Positions 43,043 to 51,844 of a stretch of 64,000 nt of DNA are shown one piece after another. Numbering within the stretch: position 1 is the first letter of the stretch; every line of letters begins with the position of its first letter. Made by a program: the position numbers and the translations under genes. The notes under the pieces are model-generated. The model had not been told where the DNA came from and ran no database searches. It worked only from the letters and a program-made list of their open reading frames with translations. Origin of the DNA: Geobacillus kaustophilus (GTDB taxonomy: Bacteria > Bacillota > Bacilli > Bacillales > Anoxybacillaceae); assembly GCF_000948285.1 (NCBI RefSeq), contig NZ_JYBP01000003.1, positions 1,302,001 to 1,366,000 on the forward strand, written 5' to 3'.

Positions 43043-45034
43043 TCATTGATAACCAAGCATATGTCCAAACTGATAGACGATCAACGAAATGACATAAGCA
43101 ACCGTCAACGCGCAGCCGATTGACAACAGCGTCCATTTCCACGATCCGGTTTCTTTGCGGATCGCCGCCACCGTCGCTAGGCATGGCGTATACAGCAAGA
43201 CGAACACCATAAAGCTGAACGCCGACAGCGGCGTGAAATGGGAGGCGATCACCTGCTTCAGCCCGTTCGCCTCATGGACATGGTAAATAATATTCATCGT
43301 TGACACGACGACTTCTTTCGCTAAAAAGCCGGTGATCAAGGCCGCGCCGGCCTGCCAAGCGCCAAAGCCGAGCGGGGCAAGCAGCGGAGCGAGGAAGCCG
43401 CCAATGGCAGCGAGAAAACTGTCATCCATGGCAACGCCAACCCCATGCGGCCCGATATACGTCAACAGCCAAATGGCGACCGAACCGCCGAAAATAAAGG
43501 TTCCTGCTTTGCGGATGAATCCTTTCCCTTTTTCCCATGTGCTCCGCCATAGTGTGAGCGCTTGCGGAACGCGGTATGGCGGCAGCTCGATCACAAACAG
43601 CGAGCTTTCATTTTTCAATACCGTCGATGAAAACAACTTCGCGAGCCCAAGCGCCACCGCGATGCCGAGCACGTAAAGCGAAAACACGACAAGCGCCTGC
43701 TGGCGGGCGAAAAACGTGCCAGCAAACAAGGCGTACACCGGCAAGCGGGCGGAACATGACATGAACGGCAGCGCCAAGATCGTCATGAGCCGCTCTTTCG
43801 GCTGCTCGATCGTCCGCGCCGCCATCACTCCGGGAACGTTGCAGCCAAAGCCGATGATCATCGGGATGAACGCCTTTCCGTTTAACCCGATCGCTTCCAT
43901 CACCCGGTCCATCACCATCGCCACGCGCGCCATGTACCCGGAGTCTTCGAGAATCGAGATGAAAAAGAACAAAATGAAAATTTGCGGCACAAACACCAAC
44001 ACCCCGCCGACCCCAGCAACAACGCCGTCTAAGACGAGCGCCCTGATAAACGGCGACGCTCCTGTCCAATGAAGAAGACGGGACAGCCAATCCGTGAGCG
44101 GCCCTGAGAAAAACGCGTCAAGCCGATCGGCAAGCGGCGTTCCAAGCCAGTTAAACGTCAGCATAAACACCACATACATCAGCGCCAAAAAAATCGGCAT
44201 CCCAACATAGCGGTTTGTTACCACCGCATCGATTTTTTCCGTCCATGTCAACGGCTTGTTCTCAAACGTGATCGCCGCAACGGCGATCCATTCGCGAATC
44301 GTGCGGTCACGCGCTTCGTAAAGGCGCTTGGCGAGTTCACCGCCAAGCATCCGTTCAGTGTCGGCGCGGATCGCCAAAAGCCGATCCAAGTCGAGCCGAT
44401 CGCGCAAATAGGCGGCCATGCGCTCGTTTCCCCCCAGGAACTGCAACGCCACCCATCGTTTGTTTCCAGGCACATCGTCCGGCAGCTGCTCGGCAATGCG
44501 CCTGATGGCGCCCTCCACCTCGGCGCCGTAATCGATCGCGATGGCAGAGTGCGGCTTATCTTTTGCCGCCAAAACGGCGCGAACCAATTCGTTCGTTCCT
44601 TTTCCGGTTCGGGCGATGACCGGGATAACAGGAACGCCAAGATACTTCGACAGCTTGGCGGCGTCCACTTTCACGCCCCGTTTTTCCGCCACATCGACCA
44701 TGTTTAGCGCGATGACAACGGGACAGCCGAATTCCAGCAGCTGAACGGTCAAATGCAAATTGCGACGCAGCTGCGACGCATCAACGATATTGACAATCGC
44801 TGAGCACGGTTCAGTCAATAAAAAGTCGGTCGCCACTCCTTCATCGCGAGACAGCGGCTGAAGCGAATACACGCCGGGCAAATCGACGACCGGCACCCTG
44901 TGCTGGCGAAGCACCCCGACCTTTTTCTCGACCGTCACCCCGCTCCAGTTGCCGACATATTCATAGGAACCGGTTAAGCAGTTAAACAATGACGTTTTGC
45001 CGGTGTTCGGATTGCCAAATAGAGCGACATACAT
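43043..45034 (-). CDS. feoB: Ferrous iron transport protein B
   Basis: A 663-residue Fe(II) transporter. The N-terminal G domain has GNPNTGKTSLFN (G1), YVGNWSGVTVEKK (G2), DLPGVYSL (G3) and NMVDVAE (G4). About eight to nine TM helices follow, with the Gate motifs MIIGFGCNVPGVMAART and FMSCSARLPVYALF, which contain the conserved Cys. The start directly abuts the feoA stop (TAAATG). Together with FeoA and the Cys-rich protein it forms a complete Feo system. Confidence 0.96.
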   Translation of the reverse strand: MYVALFGNPNTGKTSLFNCLTGSYEYVGNWSGVTVEKKVGVLRQHRVPVVDLPGVYSLQPLSRDEGVATDFLLTEPCSAIVNIVDASQLRRNLHLTVQLLEFGCPVVIALNMVDVAEKRGVKVDAAKLSKYLGVPVIPVIARTGKGTNELVRAVLAAKDKPHSAIAIDYGAEVEGAIRRIAEQLPDDVPGNKRWVALQFLGGNERMAAYLRDRLDLDRLLAIRADTERMLGGELAKRLYEARDRTIREWIAVAAITFENKPLTWTEKIDAVVTNRYVGMPIFLALMYVVFMLTFNWLGTPLADRLDAFFSGPLTDWLSRLLHWTGASPFIRALVLDGVVAGVGGVLVFVPQIFILFFFISILEDSGYMARVAMVMDRVMEAIGLNGKAFIPMIIGFGCNVPGVMAARTIEQPKERLMTILALPFMSCSARLPVYALFAGTFFARQQALVVFSLYVLGIAVALGLAKLFSSTVLKNESSLFVIELPPYRVPQALTLWRSTWEKGKGFIRKAGTFIFGGSVAIWLLTYIGPHGVGVAMDDSFLAAIGGFLAPLLAPLGFGAWQAGAALITGFLAKEVVVSTMNIIYHVHEANGLKQVIASHFTPLSAFSFMVFVLLYTPCLATVAAIRKETGSWKWTLLSIGCALTVAYVISLIVYQFGHMLGYQ

Positions 45035-45256
45035 TTATCTCACCTCAATCGATGCCGCCTCTTTGCGCCGCAAACCGATCGCCTGCCCATCGACTTCGAT
45101 CATCACCGGCCCGCCAAACGGCATCGCTGTTTTCAGCCGCACCGCTTTCCCTTCTTTTAAACCAAGGTGAAGAAGACGCTGCTTCAACGCCTCATGTTCA
45201 ACAGCCAAACGGACAACGACCGCCGTTTCCCCTTTATGCAAATCGGTCAGCACCAT
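45035..45256 (-). CDS. feoA: Ferrous iron transport protein A
   Basis: A 73-residue SH3-fold cytosolic partner of FeoB. VRLAVEHEALKQRLLHLGLK and MIEVDGQAIGLRRKEAASIEV are the typical FeoA strands. It is first in feoA-feoB, with zero spacing to feoB. GAGGAACAC lies before the ATG. Confidence 0.92.
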   Translation of the reverse strand: MVLTDLHKGETAVVVRLAVEHEALKQRLLHLGLKEGKAVRLKTAMPFGGPVMIEVDGQAIGLRRKEAASIEVR

Positions 45257-45299
45257 CGTGTGTTCCTCCTATTTTTCTGTCCGTCCGATACGCGGGACA

Positions 45300-45318
45300 A
45301 TAATGATTCTTTTTCTCA
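45300..45318 (-). promoter_or_regulatory. Possible Fur box before feoA
   Basis: On the minus strand GAGAAAAAGAATCATTATT matches the Fur consensus in about 14 of 19 positions, 44 bases upstream of the feoA start. A possible -10 TATGAT lies just upstream (45332-45337), so Fur bound here would block early transcription. Confidence 0.4.
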
Positions 45319-45486
45319 ACTCCTGCTTTTATCATAGCACAATCGCCCAAAAAAGGAGTGATTTTTTTCACAGCTCGAATGGCTCAGGCATGTTTTTTCT
45401 CCATCACGCCATATTAGTTGAACTTTTCACAAAAATGTATATAATTCCTTGTATATCTTTCCGATCTATCAAAGGAGGAGAAACTG

Positions 45487-46446
45487 ATGAACACACTGGG
45501 AAGAATCAGCAACTTTGTCGGCAACACATTTGCCATCTGGGTGTTTTTGTTCGGCGCGTTCGCCTTTTTTGTTCCAGACGCATTTACATGGATCGCACCG
45601 TATATCGTTCCGCTTTTAGGCATCGTCATGTTCGGCATGGGATTGACGCTGTCAGCAAATGATTTCAAAGAAGTATTCAAGCGTCCGCTTGATGTGTTGA
45701 TCGGCGTCGTTGCCCAGTTTCTGATCATGCCGCTTGTCGCGTTTTTGCTCGCTTACTTTTTGCCGGTTTCGCGTGAAGTGGCGCTCGGCATTATTTTAGT
45801 CGGCTGCTGCCCGGGCGGAACGGCGTCCAACGTCATGACGTATTTGGCGAAAGGAGATACGGCGCTGTCGGTCGCCGTCACTTCTGTTTCTACGATTTTA
45901 GCGCCGATTTTGACTCCTTCGTTAATCTTGCTTTTAGCCGGAAAATGGCTGTCCGTATCGGCCGCAGCCTTGTTTTGGTCGATCGTCAAAGTCGTGCTGA
46001 TTCCGATTCTTTTAGGGCTCATCGCCCAGGTGCTGTTCCAAAAGCAAGTAAAAGCGTGCATCCCGGCGCTGCCGCTCGTTTCTGTCATCGCCATCGTTGC
46101 CATCGTCACCGCCGTCGTCGGGCAAAACCAAGCGGCCATTGCCAAAAGCGGATTTCTGATTTTTCTTATTGTCGTTGTTCATAACGGATTGGGCTTGCTG
46201 CTTGGGTATTGGTTTGCCAAACTGTTTCGCCTGTCGCCGCCAAAACAAAAGGCGATTTCCATCGAAGTTGGCATGCAAAACTCCGGGCTTGGTGCGGCCT
46301 TAGCGACCGCCCATTTTTCGCCGCTCGCCGCGGTTCCGAGCGCCATTTTCAGCGTCTGGCACAATATTTCCGGTCCGATTGTCGCAACATACTTCCGCAA
46401 ACAAGCGGACAGCCAGGCGGTGGATGAACAAACAATTTCCGCTTGA
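45487..46446 (+). CDS. Bile acid:sodium symporter family transporter (YocS-like)
   Basis: A 319-residue BASS-family secondary transporter with about ten TM helices. VGCCPGGTASNVMTYLAKGD is the family crossover motif that forms the sodium and substrate site, and SIEVGMQNSGLGAALATAHF is the second. Bacterial relatives move organic acids such as pantoate or bile-acid-like anions, coupled to Na+. The substrate here is not known. AAAGGAGGAG precedes the ATG; a terminator follows. Confidence 0.9.
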   Translation: MNTLGRISNFVGNTFAIWVFLFGAFAFFVPDAFTWIAPYIVPLLGIVMFGMGLTLSANDFKEVFKRPLDVLIGVVAQFLIMPLVAFLLAYFLPVSREVALGIILVGCCPGGTASNVMTYLAKGDTALSVAVTSVSTILAPILTPSLILLLAGKWLSVSAAALFWSIVKVVLIPILLGLIAQVLFQKQVKACIPALPLVSVIAIVAIVTAVVGQNQAAIAKSGFLIFLIVVVHNGLGLLLGYWFAKLFRLSPPKQKAISIEVGMQNSGLGAALATAHFSPLAAVPSAIFSVWHNISGPIVATYFRKQADSQAVDEQTISA

Positions 46447-46474
46447 CCTCTCTCATGCTTTGTCTAGCAGCAAG

Positions 46475-46524
46475 GAAAAAGCTGTCTCCCGAAATAAACG
46501 ACCGTCTTTCGGAGGCAGCTTTTT
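46475..46524 (+). terminator. Terminator of the BASS transporter gene
   Basis: AAAAGCTG-CTCC and GGAG-CAGCTTTT stem with a T-run. Confidence 0.75.
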
Positions 46525-46614
46525 TTGCCTATCATCACTCCTATTTCTCCACTCCCGAGCGATCAGGTACTCTTTGGAAACAAAAAGAGGCGGACATCCG
46601 CCTTCAACCTCATT

Positions 46615-47541
46615 TCACAGCGTCCCTTCAAGCGGAAACACCATCCGCCCGGCCAGTTCAGGGAAATCGATGAACGGATTGCGGTTGCCTTGGATGAAAA
46701 AAATCGCGCTGTTGCGATGATGTTCATACACTGTCGGCGGAAATTGTTCGTGCCAACGGACAAGGAGCGGAATATCGATTTTGCGCCGAAACGACTTCGC
46801 GATCGCCTTCGGGTAGCGAAGCAAAAAATACAGCATCGCCCTTGCAGCCGTCCCTTTGCCGTATTCCGGCTCGAAATAGCCATTATGAACGACGCCGCAG
46901 CGGTTTTGAACTTGCTCGTCGGGGTCTTCCGGATTGTAAAACGGAAAATCCGCGTACGGAAAATTCGCCCGCATCATGTTGCACTCCGGCTGGCAAACGA
47001 ATAAGTGATGCAAGTCGCCTTTCATCGGTTCGCGGGCGCCAAACCACGACTGCGGCACGACATGTTCGGCATTGAATTTCCATTGCTGCTCGATCGTTTT
47101 CACCCGCTCGCGCACATCGCCCAATCCATGCTTCGTTTTTTTCAACATTTGGCGAAACTCTTCATAGCGCCGCTTCATCGTTTCCACATCTTGGACGATC
47201 AACGTTTTCGGATCTTTTCGCTCGCCGGAGTACAGGCTCCGCACCGTTCCGTCGGGGTGCAAGTCGACCCATGTGTACAAATATTCGTCCTTGCTGAAAA
47301 AATACGGCAGCCGCCGCTTATGGGTGCGCGCCACCAGTTCGTGATAGCGGACAAACAACATCAATCCATCCCCTTCAAGCGGCAGATGGCGGTAATACCG
47401 TTCGCGCGCCCGTTCGTCCTCATCAGCGCGATAATACGCGTCCTCTGTGGCAAGCCGCTCGTTCAGCTGCTCCAGCTGTTCCGCCGCATCTTCCGCCTGC
47501 CATTGGCTGAGCTCGTCAAGCCGCCGTTCCGCCTCCCCCAT
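46615..47541 (-). CDS. Endonuclease I (EndA/Bsn)-like nuclease
   Basis: A 308-residue protein. The catalytic part (about 150-290) has FNAEHVVPQSWFG, with the general-base His, then MKGDLHHLFVCQPECNMMRA and FEPEYGKGTAARAMLYFLLR, the beta-beta-alpha-metal signature of EndA and Bacillus Bsn/YurI. Those relatives are exported; this one has no signal peptide but an acidic helical N-terminal extension (DELSQWQAEDAAEQLEQLNE). It may act in the cytosol or leave by another route. A GAGGGAAC site precedes the ATG. Stand-alone gene. Confidence 0.82.
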   Translation of the reverse strand: MGEAERRLDELSQWQAEDAAEQLEQLNERLATEDAYYRADEDERARERYYRHLPLEGDGLMLFVRYHELVARTHKRRLPYFFSKDEYLYTWVDLHPDGTVRSLYSGERKDPKTLIVQDVETMKRRYEEFRQMLKKTKHGLGDVRERVKTIEQQWKFNAEHVVPQSWFGAREPMKGDLHHLFVCQPECNMMRANFPYADFPFYNPEDPDEQVQNRCGVVHNGYFEPEYGKGTAARAMLYFLLRYPKAIAKSFRRKIDIPLLVRWHEQFPPTVYEHHRNSAIFFIQGNRNPFIDFPELAGRMVFPLEGTL

Positions 47542-47607
47542 CGCCGTTCCCTCTCTTCCTTTTTTTCTTTTAGTTTACCATGGAAAGAGGGGAGGACGGC
47601 AACGGCG

Positions 47608-49113
47608 CTAATGCAAAAGAAATGACGCAGCGCCGAACAAAACGGCGGCGATGCCGGCGGCGATCAACGATGGGATCAACTTCGTGCGCGCGTATTCCAT
47701 CACCGGCAAATCCAAAATGGTGCAAAGCGTCACCGTATTGTCGCTGAGCGGCGAGGCGAACGCCCCGAACGTCCCGCTCGCAAACACAGCGCCGATGACC
47801 GGCAAAATGTTTGTTCCCGCCTGACTCGCGAGCGTCACGCCAAGCGGCATCAACATCCCCCACGTCCCCCATGACGAGCCGATGAAGTAGGAAATGATGG
47901 CGCCAAGCAAAAACAAAATCGGGGCAACAAAAAACGGTGGAATCCATTGTTTGACGTGGCCCGTAATGTATTGCGAAAACCCTAAGTCCTCAGCCACAGC
48001 CGACAGCGCCCAAATGAGCGCCAGCATTAAAATGACGGAAATGAGCTCATTGCCGCCTTTGACAAAATGCGTCAACAAATCGTTCAATTTAAATCGTTGC
48101 CAAAGGAAGAAAGCGACCGTAATGATAACGGTAAACAAAAGCGCCTCCAACATCGCCCCGAGCGCATCGCTCTGCAAAAACGCCTCCCAAAACGTCCTTG
48201 CCCCCCGGTGGCCGTCCCACCAGCTTAAAAACAGTGTCAACACAAGCACGATGGAAAGCGGAACGATCAAATTCCACGGCTTGACCGGCGTTTCTTTTTG
48301 ATAGGCGCGCGGGCATGTCTGCATCGCGTCTCCTTCTTCTCCTTGCGCCTCGTTCGGCTCGCCGCCATCCAGCCGCCGTTCTTCCGCCATTTCGAGCGCC
48401 AACCGCTCGTTCCAGCTCCGAATCGGCGCCTCTTTCCGCGCTTCGCTTGCCGCCGCTTGCTTTTTGCGCGAATAGACAAAAAAACTGTAGTAGAGCCCGA
48501 CAGCAATAATGGCATACGAGAAAAAGTTGAACGGAATGCTTCGGACGTACACGATGTACGGCTCCGCGCCGATGCCCGACGTATCGAGCGCCTTGTCGAT
48601 AACCGATACCATGTAGCCGACAAACGCGGTGGCGATCGGGATGAGCGCGACAACGGGGTTCGATGTCACCTCAATGGCAAACCCGATTTGCTGGGACGAC
48701 AGCCCAAGCCGTTTGCGCAGCGCCTTCATGATCGGCGCGACGGTGACGATGCGAAAATCGGGATCGCTGAACGTGACCATCGTCGAAATCCACGTCAGCA
48801 TCATGGCGGTTTTGGCCGATTTCACTTTTTTGCTGACGAGATGGACGAATCCTTTAATTCCGCCGGTGTATTTGATCATGCTGACAAGACCGGCGAACAC
48901 ATACAAGAAAATAATGATGCGAATGTTGTTCGTCTGCATCAAGTTGTCGACGACGTAATGAAGCATCGTCCGCAGCCCGCCGAGCAAGGACGGCGTCATG
49001 AGATAACTGCCGACCAACAGCCCGACAAACAACCCGGGGATGACTTGTTTCGTCCAAATCGAAATCGGGATGACGACGAAAAATGGCAAGAGAGCTTTCC
49101 ACGACGGTTCCAT
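47608..49113 (-). CDS. nhaC: NhaC-family Na+/H+ antiporter
   Basis: A 501-residue transporter with about twelve TM helices. SSWGTWGMLMPLGVTLAS and FASPLSDNTVTLCTILDLP are conserved antiporter-core motifs, and FSDPDFRIVTVAPIMKALRK an earlier one. A polar cytoplasmic loop of about 70 residues (NERLALEMAEERRLDGGEPN) splits the two halves. It likely exchanges Na+ or an organic anion pair for H+. AAGGAGTGAATGCCC precedes the ATG. No operon partner. Confidence 0.88.
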   Translation of the reverse strand: MEPSWKALLPFFVVIPISIWTKQVIPGLFVGLLVGSYLMTPSLLGGLRTMLHYVVDNLMQTNNIRIIIFLYVFAGLVSMIKYTGGIKGFVHLVSKKVKSAKTAMMLTWISTMVTFSDPDFRIVTVAPIMKALRKRLGLSSQQIGFAIEVTSNPVVALIPIATAFVGYMVSVIDKALDTSGIGAEPYIVYVRSIPFNFFSYAIIAVGLYYSFFVYSRKKQAAASEARKEAPIRSWNERLALEMAEERRLDGGEPNEAQGEEGDAMQTCPRAYQKETPVKPWNLIVPLSIVLVLTLFLSWWDGHRGARTFWEAFLQSDALGAMLEALLFTVIITVAFFLWQRFKLNDLLTHFVKGGNELISVILMLALIWALSAVAEDLGFSQYITGHVKQWIPPFFVAPILFLLGAIISYFIGSSWGTWGMLMPLGVTLASQAGTNILPVIGAVFASGTFGAFASPLSDNTVTLCTILDLPVMEYARTKLIPSLIAAGIAAVLFGAASFLLH

Positions 49114-49269
49114 TGGGCATTCACTCCTTTCTTTAAAAAGTATGGCGATTGTTTTCCTTTTCTATGCAATCGGCCATTGATCTTCCCTAACAAACTGGGA
49201 GACGAGTCCACACACAAAAAAACGCGGCGCATAATGGCACGCGTCTACGAAACCGCTTTCCCACAAAAT

Positions 49270-49294
49270 AAAAAGCTGCCGATTAGACAGCTTT
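49270..49294 (-). terminator. Terminator overlapping the metallophosphoesterase stop
   Basis: AAAGCTG/CAGCTTT stem with TTTTTATTTT on the minus strand; the stop codon lies in the loop. Confidence 0.75.
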
Positions 49295-50137
49295 GACCGT
49301 CCTGCTTCGCGTTGCCGAAGGCAGCGCCAACAAGTGGAGCGTCACTTCCGGCTTCGAGCCGATCCGGATGTTCACCCCGGTTTGCCCAAGCCCTTCATTA
49401 ATGTAGAACGGTTTTCCGTCCCATTCATGATACCCTTTGATCATGTTCCGTTCGGTGAGCGTTTTGCTCATTTTTGCCAAATGATATGGCTTCGGCCAAT
49501 GAATTTGCCCACCGTGGAAATGGCCGGACAACAAGTAGTCAAAATGATAGTCTTTCATATGCGGAACGATGTCCGGATCATGCGTCAACACGAGGTTGAT
49601 GCCGTCTCTCACGCCCGCATACGCCTTTTCGATGTCGCTGCGCCCTGTGTAGAAGTCATCGATGCCAATGATATTGACGGTTTGACCGTTGATGGTGATC
49701 GTTTTCGTCTCGTTTTGCAAGACGACGCAGCCGTGCGCCTCCAGCGTCGCCTTCAAACGCGCGAACGGCTCGCCTTGCAGCACGTAATCGTGGTTGCCAA
49801 ACACGGCGTACATGCCATATGTCGGATTTAACTGTTTCAACGCCGTCAAATACGGGCCGAGTTTGGCGATGCTCTCCTCGCGATCCAGAAAGTCGCCGGT
49901 TAACGCGATCAAATCAATCAGTTCTTCTTTCAACTTTTCGTATAAATCATTTGGGGAAATCGACAGTTTTTCCAGATGCAAGTCAGACAGCTGCAAAATC
50001 CGAATGGCTCCGTCTCCATCCTCTGAACAGCCGACTTGAACTTTATGCAAAACCGCTTCGTACGTATTGCGATGAGCTTTGCGAATGGCCAAAGCAAGCA
50101 ATAACAAGATTGCAAGAAAAACAAAAAAGAATGTCAT
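49283..50137 (-). CDS. Membrane-anchored metallophosphoesterase (YkuE-like)
   Basis: A 284-residue calcineurin-like phosphoesterase. One N-terminal TM helix (TFFFVFLAILLLLALAI) anchors it. The two-metal site is LQLSDLHLE, LTGDFLD, FGNHDYV, LTHDPDIVP and LSGHFHGGQ. Relatives such as YkuE act at the cell surface. The ATG at 50137 follows GGGAGGAG. Substrate unknown. Confidence 0.88.
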   Translation of the reverse strand: MTFFFVFLAILLLLALAIRKAHRNTYEAVLHKVQVGCSEDGDGAIRILQLSDLHLEKLSISPNDLYEKLKEELIDLIALTGDFLDREESIAKLGPYLTALKQLNPTYGMYAVFGNHDYVLQGEPFARLKATLEAHGCVVLQNETKTITINGQTVNIIGIDDFYTGRSDIEKAYAGVRDGINLVLTHDPDIVPHMKDYHFDYLLSGHFHGGQIHWPKPYHLAKMSKTLTERNMIKGYHEWDGKPFYINEGLGQTGVNIRIGSKPEVTLHLLALPSATRSRTVKAV

Positions 50138-50204
50138 CGTCTTCTCTCCTCCCTCGATACCCATTATAGTGAAATGGAGAAGAGAAGAAAGAGGGAGTTA
50201 GTGG

Positions 50205-50336
50205 ATGAGATGGCAGCCGTACAACGAAAACAATTTTCTCTTCGACATCAACAAATATTTCGGCGGCCGGCTAAGCGGCGACACGCGAAACTTCGCCACG
50301 GCCATAAGCGGCAGAAGTGACGCTGTCTTGAACTAA
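50205..50336 (+). CDS. Doubtful small ORF, 43 residues
   Basis: Starts MRWQPYNENNFLFDINKYF after a GAGGGAG site and ends 17 bases before the glycosyltransferase relic. I do not recognise it. It could be a decayed gene piece as easily as a real small gene. Confidence 0.25.
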   Translation: MRWQPYNENNFLFDINKYFGGRLSGDTRNFATAISGRSDAVLN

Positions 50337-50352
50337 CGGTACAGCGGATTGA

Positions 50353-50871
50353 CAATATCTACTGTTTCAAATCCGAGCCGTTCGCATCCTTGTATTATGC
50401 GGCACAAACGAACAGCTATATGAGCGGTTGAGGAAGAAAAACCATCCGCGCCTTCTCCCTCTCCGTTATATTACATCTCCCAAGGCAATGAGCGCCCTTT
50501 ATGATGAGGTCGATTTTGTGCTCACGAAGCCGGGCGATGTCACCCTAAGTGAATGCCTCCGCAAGCGAAAACCGGCATTCATTTACGCCATGTTGCCGGG
50601 ACAAGAGGAAATGAACTTCCGCCTCTTATGCAACGACGGGCTTATTTTCGATTTCCGCCATTGGCGGTCGCTGCCGTCGCTGTCGGAAGCCATTGTCTCC
50701 GTCCTCCGTTCGCCGGCGCTTGCCCGCTGTCTTGCCAGGGTCGATGAATACCATCGCGCCCTTTCGGCCACCGACCCAGCGCTTGCCCTGTACGAGCGGT
50801 TTTTAGCCGCCGTTCCGGCTGATCAAGCGCCGCAGCGGTTTCTTGAGATGCTAGGAGAAAACGTGCCTTGA
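50353..50871 (+). pseudogene. Truncated glycosyltransferase (processive glucosyltransferase-like)
   Basis: An open stretch of 172 codons corresponding to the C-terminal half of a MurG/UgtP-type GT28 enzyme. It reads VRILVLCGTNEQLYERLRKK, then DFVLTKPGDVTLSECLRKRK, the nucleotide-sugar-binding motif, and AMLPGQEEMNFRLL. The N-terminal acceptor and membrane domain is absent: an in-frame TGA at 50350 and unrelated sequence lie upstream. No ribosome site or start is convincing. The intact enzymes add glucose to diacylglycerol; this remnant should be inactive. Confidence 0.75.
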
Positions 50872-50935
50872 AGGGAGATTTGCTTCTTGCATCGCAAGGC
50901 GTTTAGAGCGAAAAGAACGCCATGAACAACAAAAC

Positions 50936-50968
50936 GCGCCAGCCTTCATGCTCACATGAGGCAGGCGC
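50936..50968 (-). terminator. Terminator of the GntR gene
   Basis: GCGCC-GCCT/AGGC-GGCGC stem extended by an inner TCATG/CATGA, then GTTTTGTTG on the minus strand. Confidence 0.75.
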
Positions 50969-50971
50969 CAT

Positions 50972-51685
50972 TTAGCGGCGGGTGCTGACGGTGACAAATA
51001 CGAACTTGTCATACCGATGGCGAGAAAACGAATATTCGAACGGCTCTCCATTGTTCAAAAAACCAACCTGCTCCAATTCCAACACCGGATCGTCGGGCGC
51101 GCATTGCAAGTATTGACGATCAAGCTCATTCGGCTTATCCGCGCGGATCTTTCGGTGCGACCCCCCAATCGTTAAGCCGAGCTCCTGAGTGATGTAACGA
51201 TAAATCGAACCATGAAGCACCGTTTCATTGAGTCCTGAAATCAAATGGACGGGCATATACGTCCGTTCAATGACGTACGGCTCCCCATCGACATTGCGCA
51301 GCCGGATTAAGTGGTACACCGGTGTGTTCATGTCGATGCACAAATGGGCCGCTACTTCATCGGATGGAAACAATACTTCGAACGTAATGATTTTGCTTGT
51401 CACCTTTCGCCCCTTCAATAAACTCGTCAAGCCAAGTGTTTCGTTGCTGACAACGTTGACAAGCCCGTCAAGCATGGCCGATTTGACAATAAACGTGCCA
51501 TGGCCGCGCTTTCGATACAACAGCCCTTCGGATACGAGCACATCAAGCGCTCGTTTCACGGTCATCCGGCTGCAGCCAAACTCCTCGGCGAGCGAGATTT
51601 CATCAGGAATCGGCTCATCTGGGGAATACACTCCCTCTTTAATTCGTCTACGTATTTCGTTAGAAATTTGCTCATATTTCGGCAT
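50972..51685 (-). CDS. GntR/HutC-family transcriptional regulator
   Basis: A 237-residue regulator. The N-terminal winged helix runs from YEQISNEIRRRIKEGVYSP to MTVKRALDVLVSEGLLYRKRG. A UTRA ligand domain fills the rest (from about 95; VYHLIRLRNVDGEPYVIERT). UTRA regulators sense small sugars or sugar phosphates. It sits downstream of the GH1 gene of the cellobiose-type PTS operon and most likely controls it. I preferred the ATG at 51685, 9 bases from GCGAGGG, to the one at 51694. A matching palindrome lies in its own promoter. Confidence 0.88.
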   Translation of the reverse strand: MPKYEQISNEIRRRIKEGVYSPDEPIPDEISLAEEFGCSRMTVKRALDVLVSEGLLYRKRGHGTFIVKSAMLDGLVNVVSNETLGLTSLLKGRKVTSKIITFEVLFPSDEVAAHLCIDMNTPVYHLIRLRNVDGEPYVIERTYMPVHLISGLNETVLHGSIYRYITQELGLTIGGSHRKIRADKPNELDRQYLQCAPDDPVLELEQVGFLNNGEPFEYSFSRHRYDKFVFVTVSTRR

Positions 51686-51717
51686 CGTTTTCATCCCTCG
51701 CCATTTGTCTTATTTTC

Positions 51718-51747
51718 ATTGTACGAACAATCATCTGGTTGTACAAT
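51718..51747. promoter_or_regulatory. GntR operator-like palindrome
   Basis: ATTGTACGAAC at 51718-51728 mirrors GTTGTACAAT at 51738-51747 in an almost perfect inverted repeat. It is 33 bases upstream of the GntR start, suggesting autoregulation. Confidence 0.65.
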
Positions 51748-51807
51748 AGCCAATGTGGCTTTCTCCTTCACTGCTCTCGCCTCGCCGTCCTGTTTTCCCG
51801 ACCGACA

Positions 51808-51837
51808 AAAAGCGCCCCGCTGCCCGGGACGCCTTTT
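51808..51837 (-). terminator. Terminator of the PTS/GH1 operon
   Basis: AAAAGGCG-CCCGG/CGGGG-CGC-TTTTT hairpin on the minus strand, just after the GH1 stop. Confidence 0.8.
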
Positions 51838-51844
51838 CTTTCAC

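Noticed and set aside
46615-47541. Defence-system HNH nuclease
   Set aside because: The motif order fits EndA/Bsn-type Endonuclease I, and no partner defence genes are nearby.
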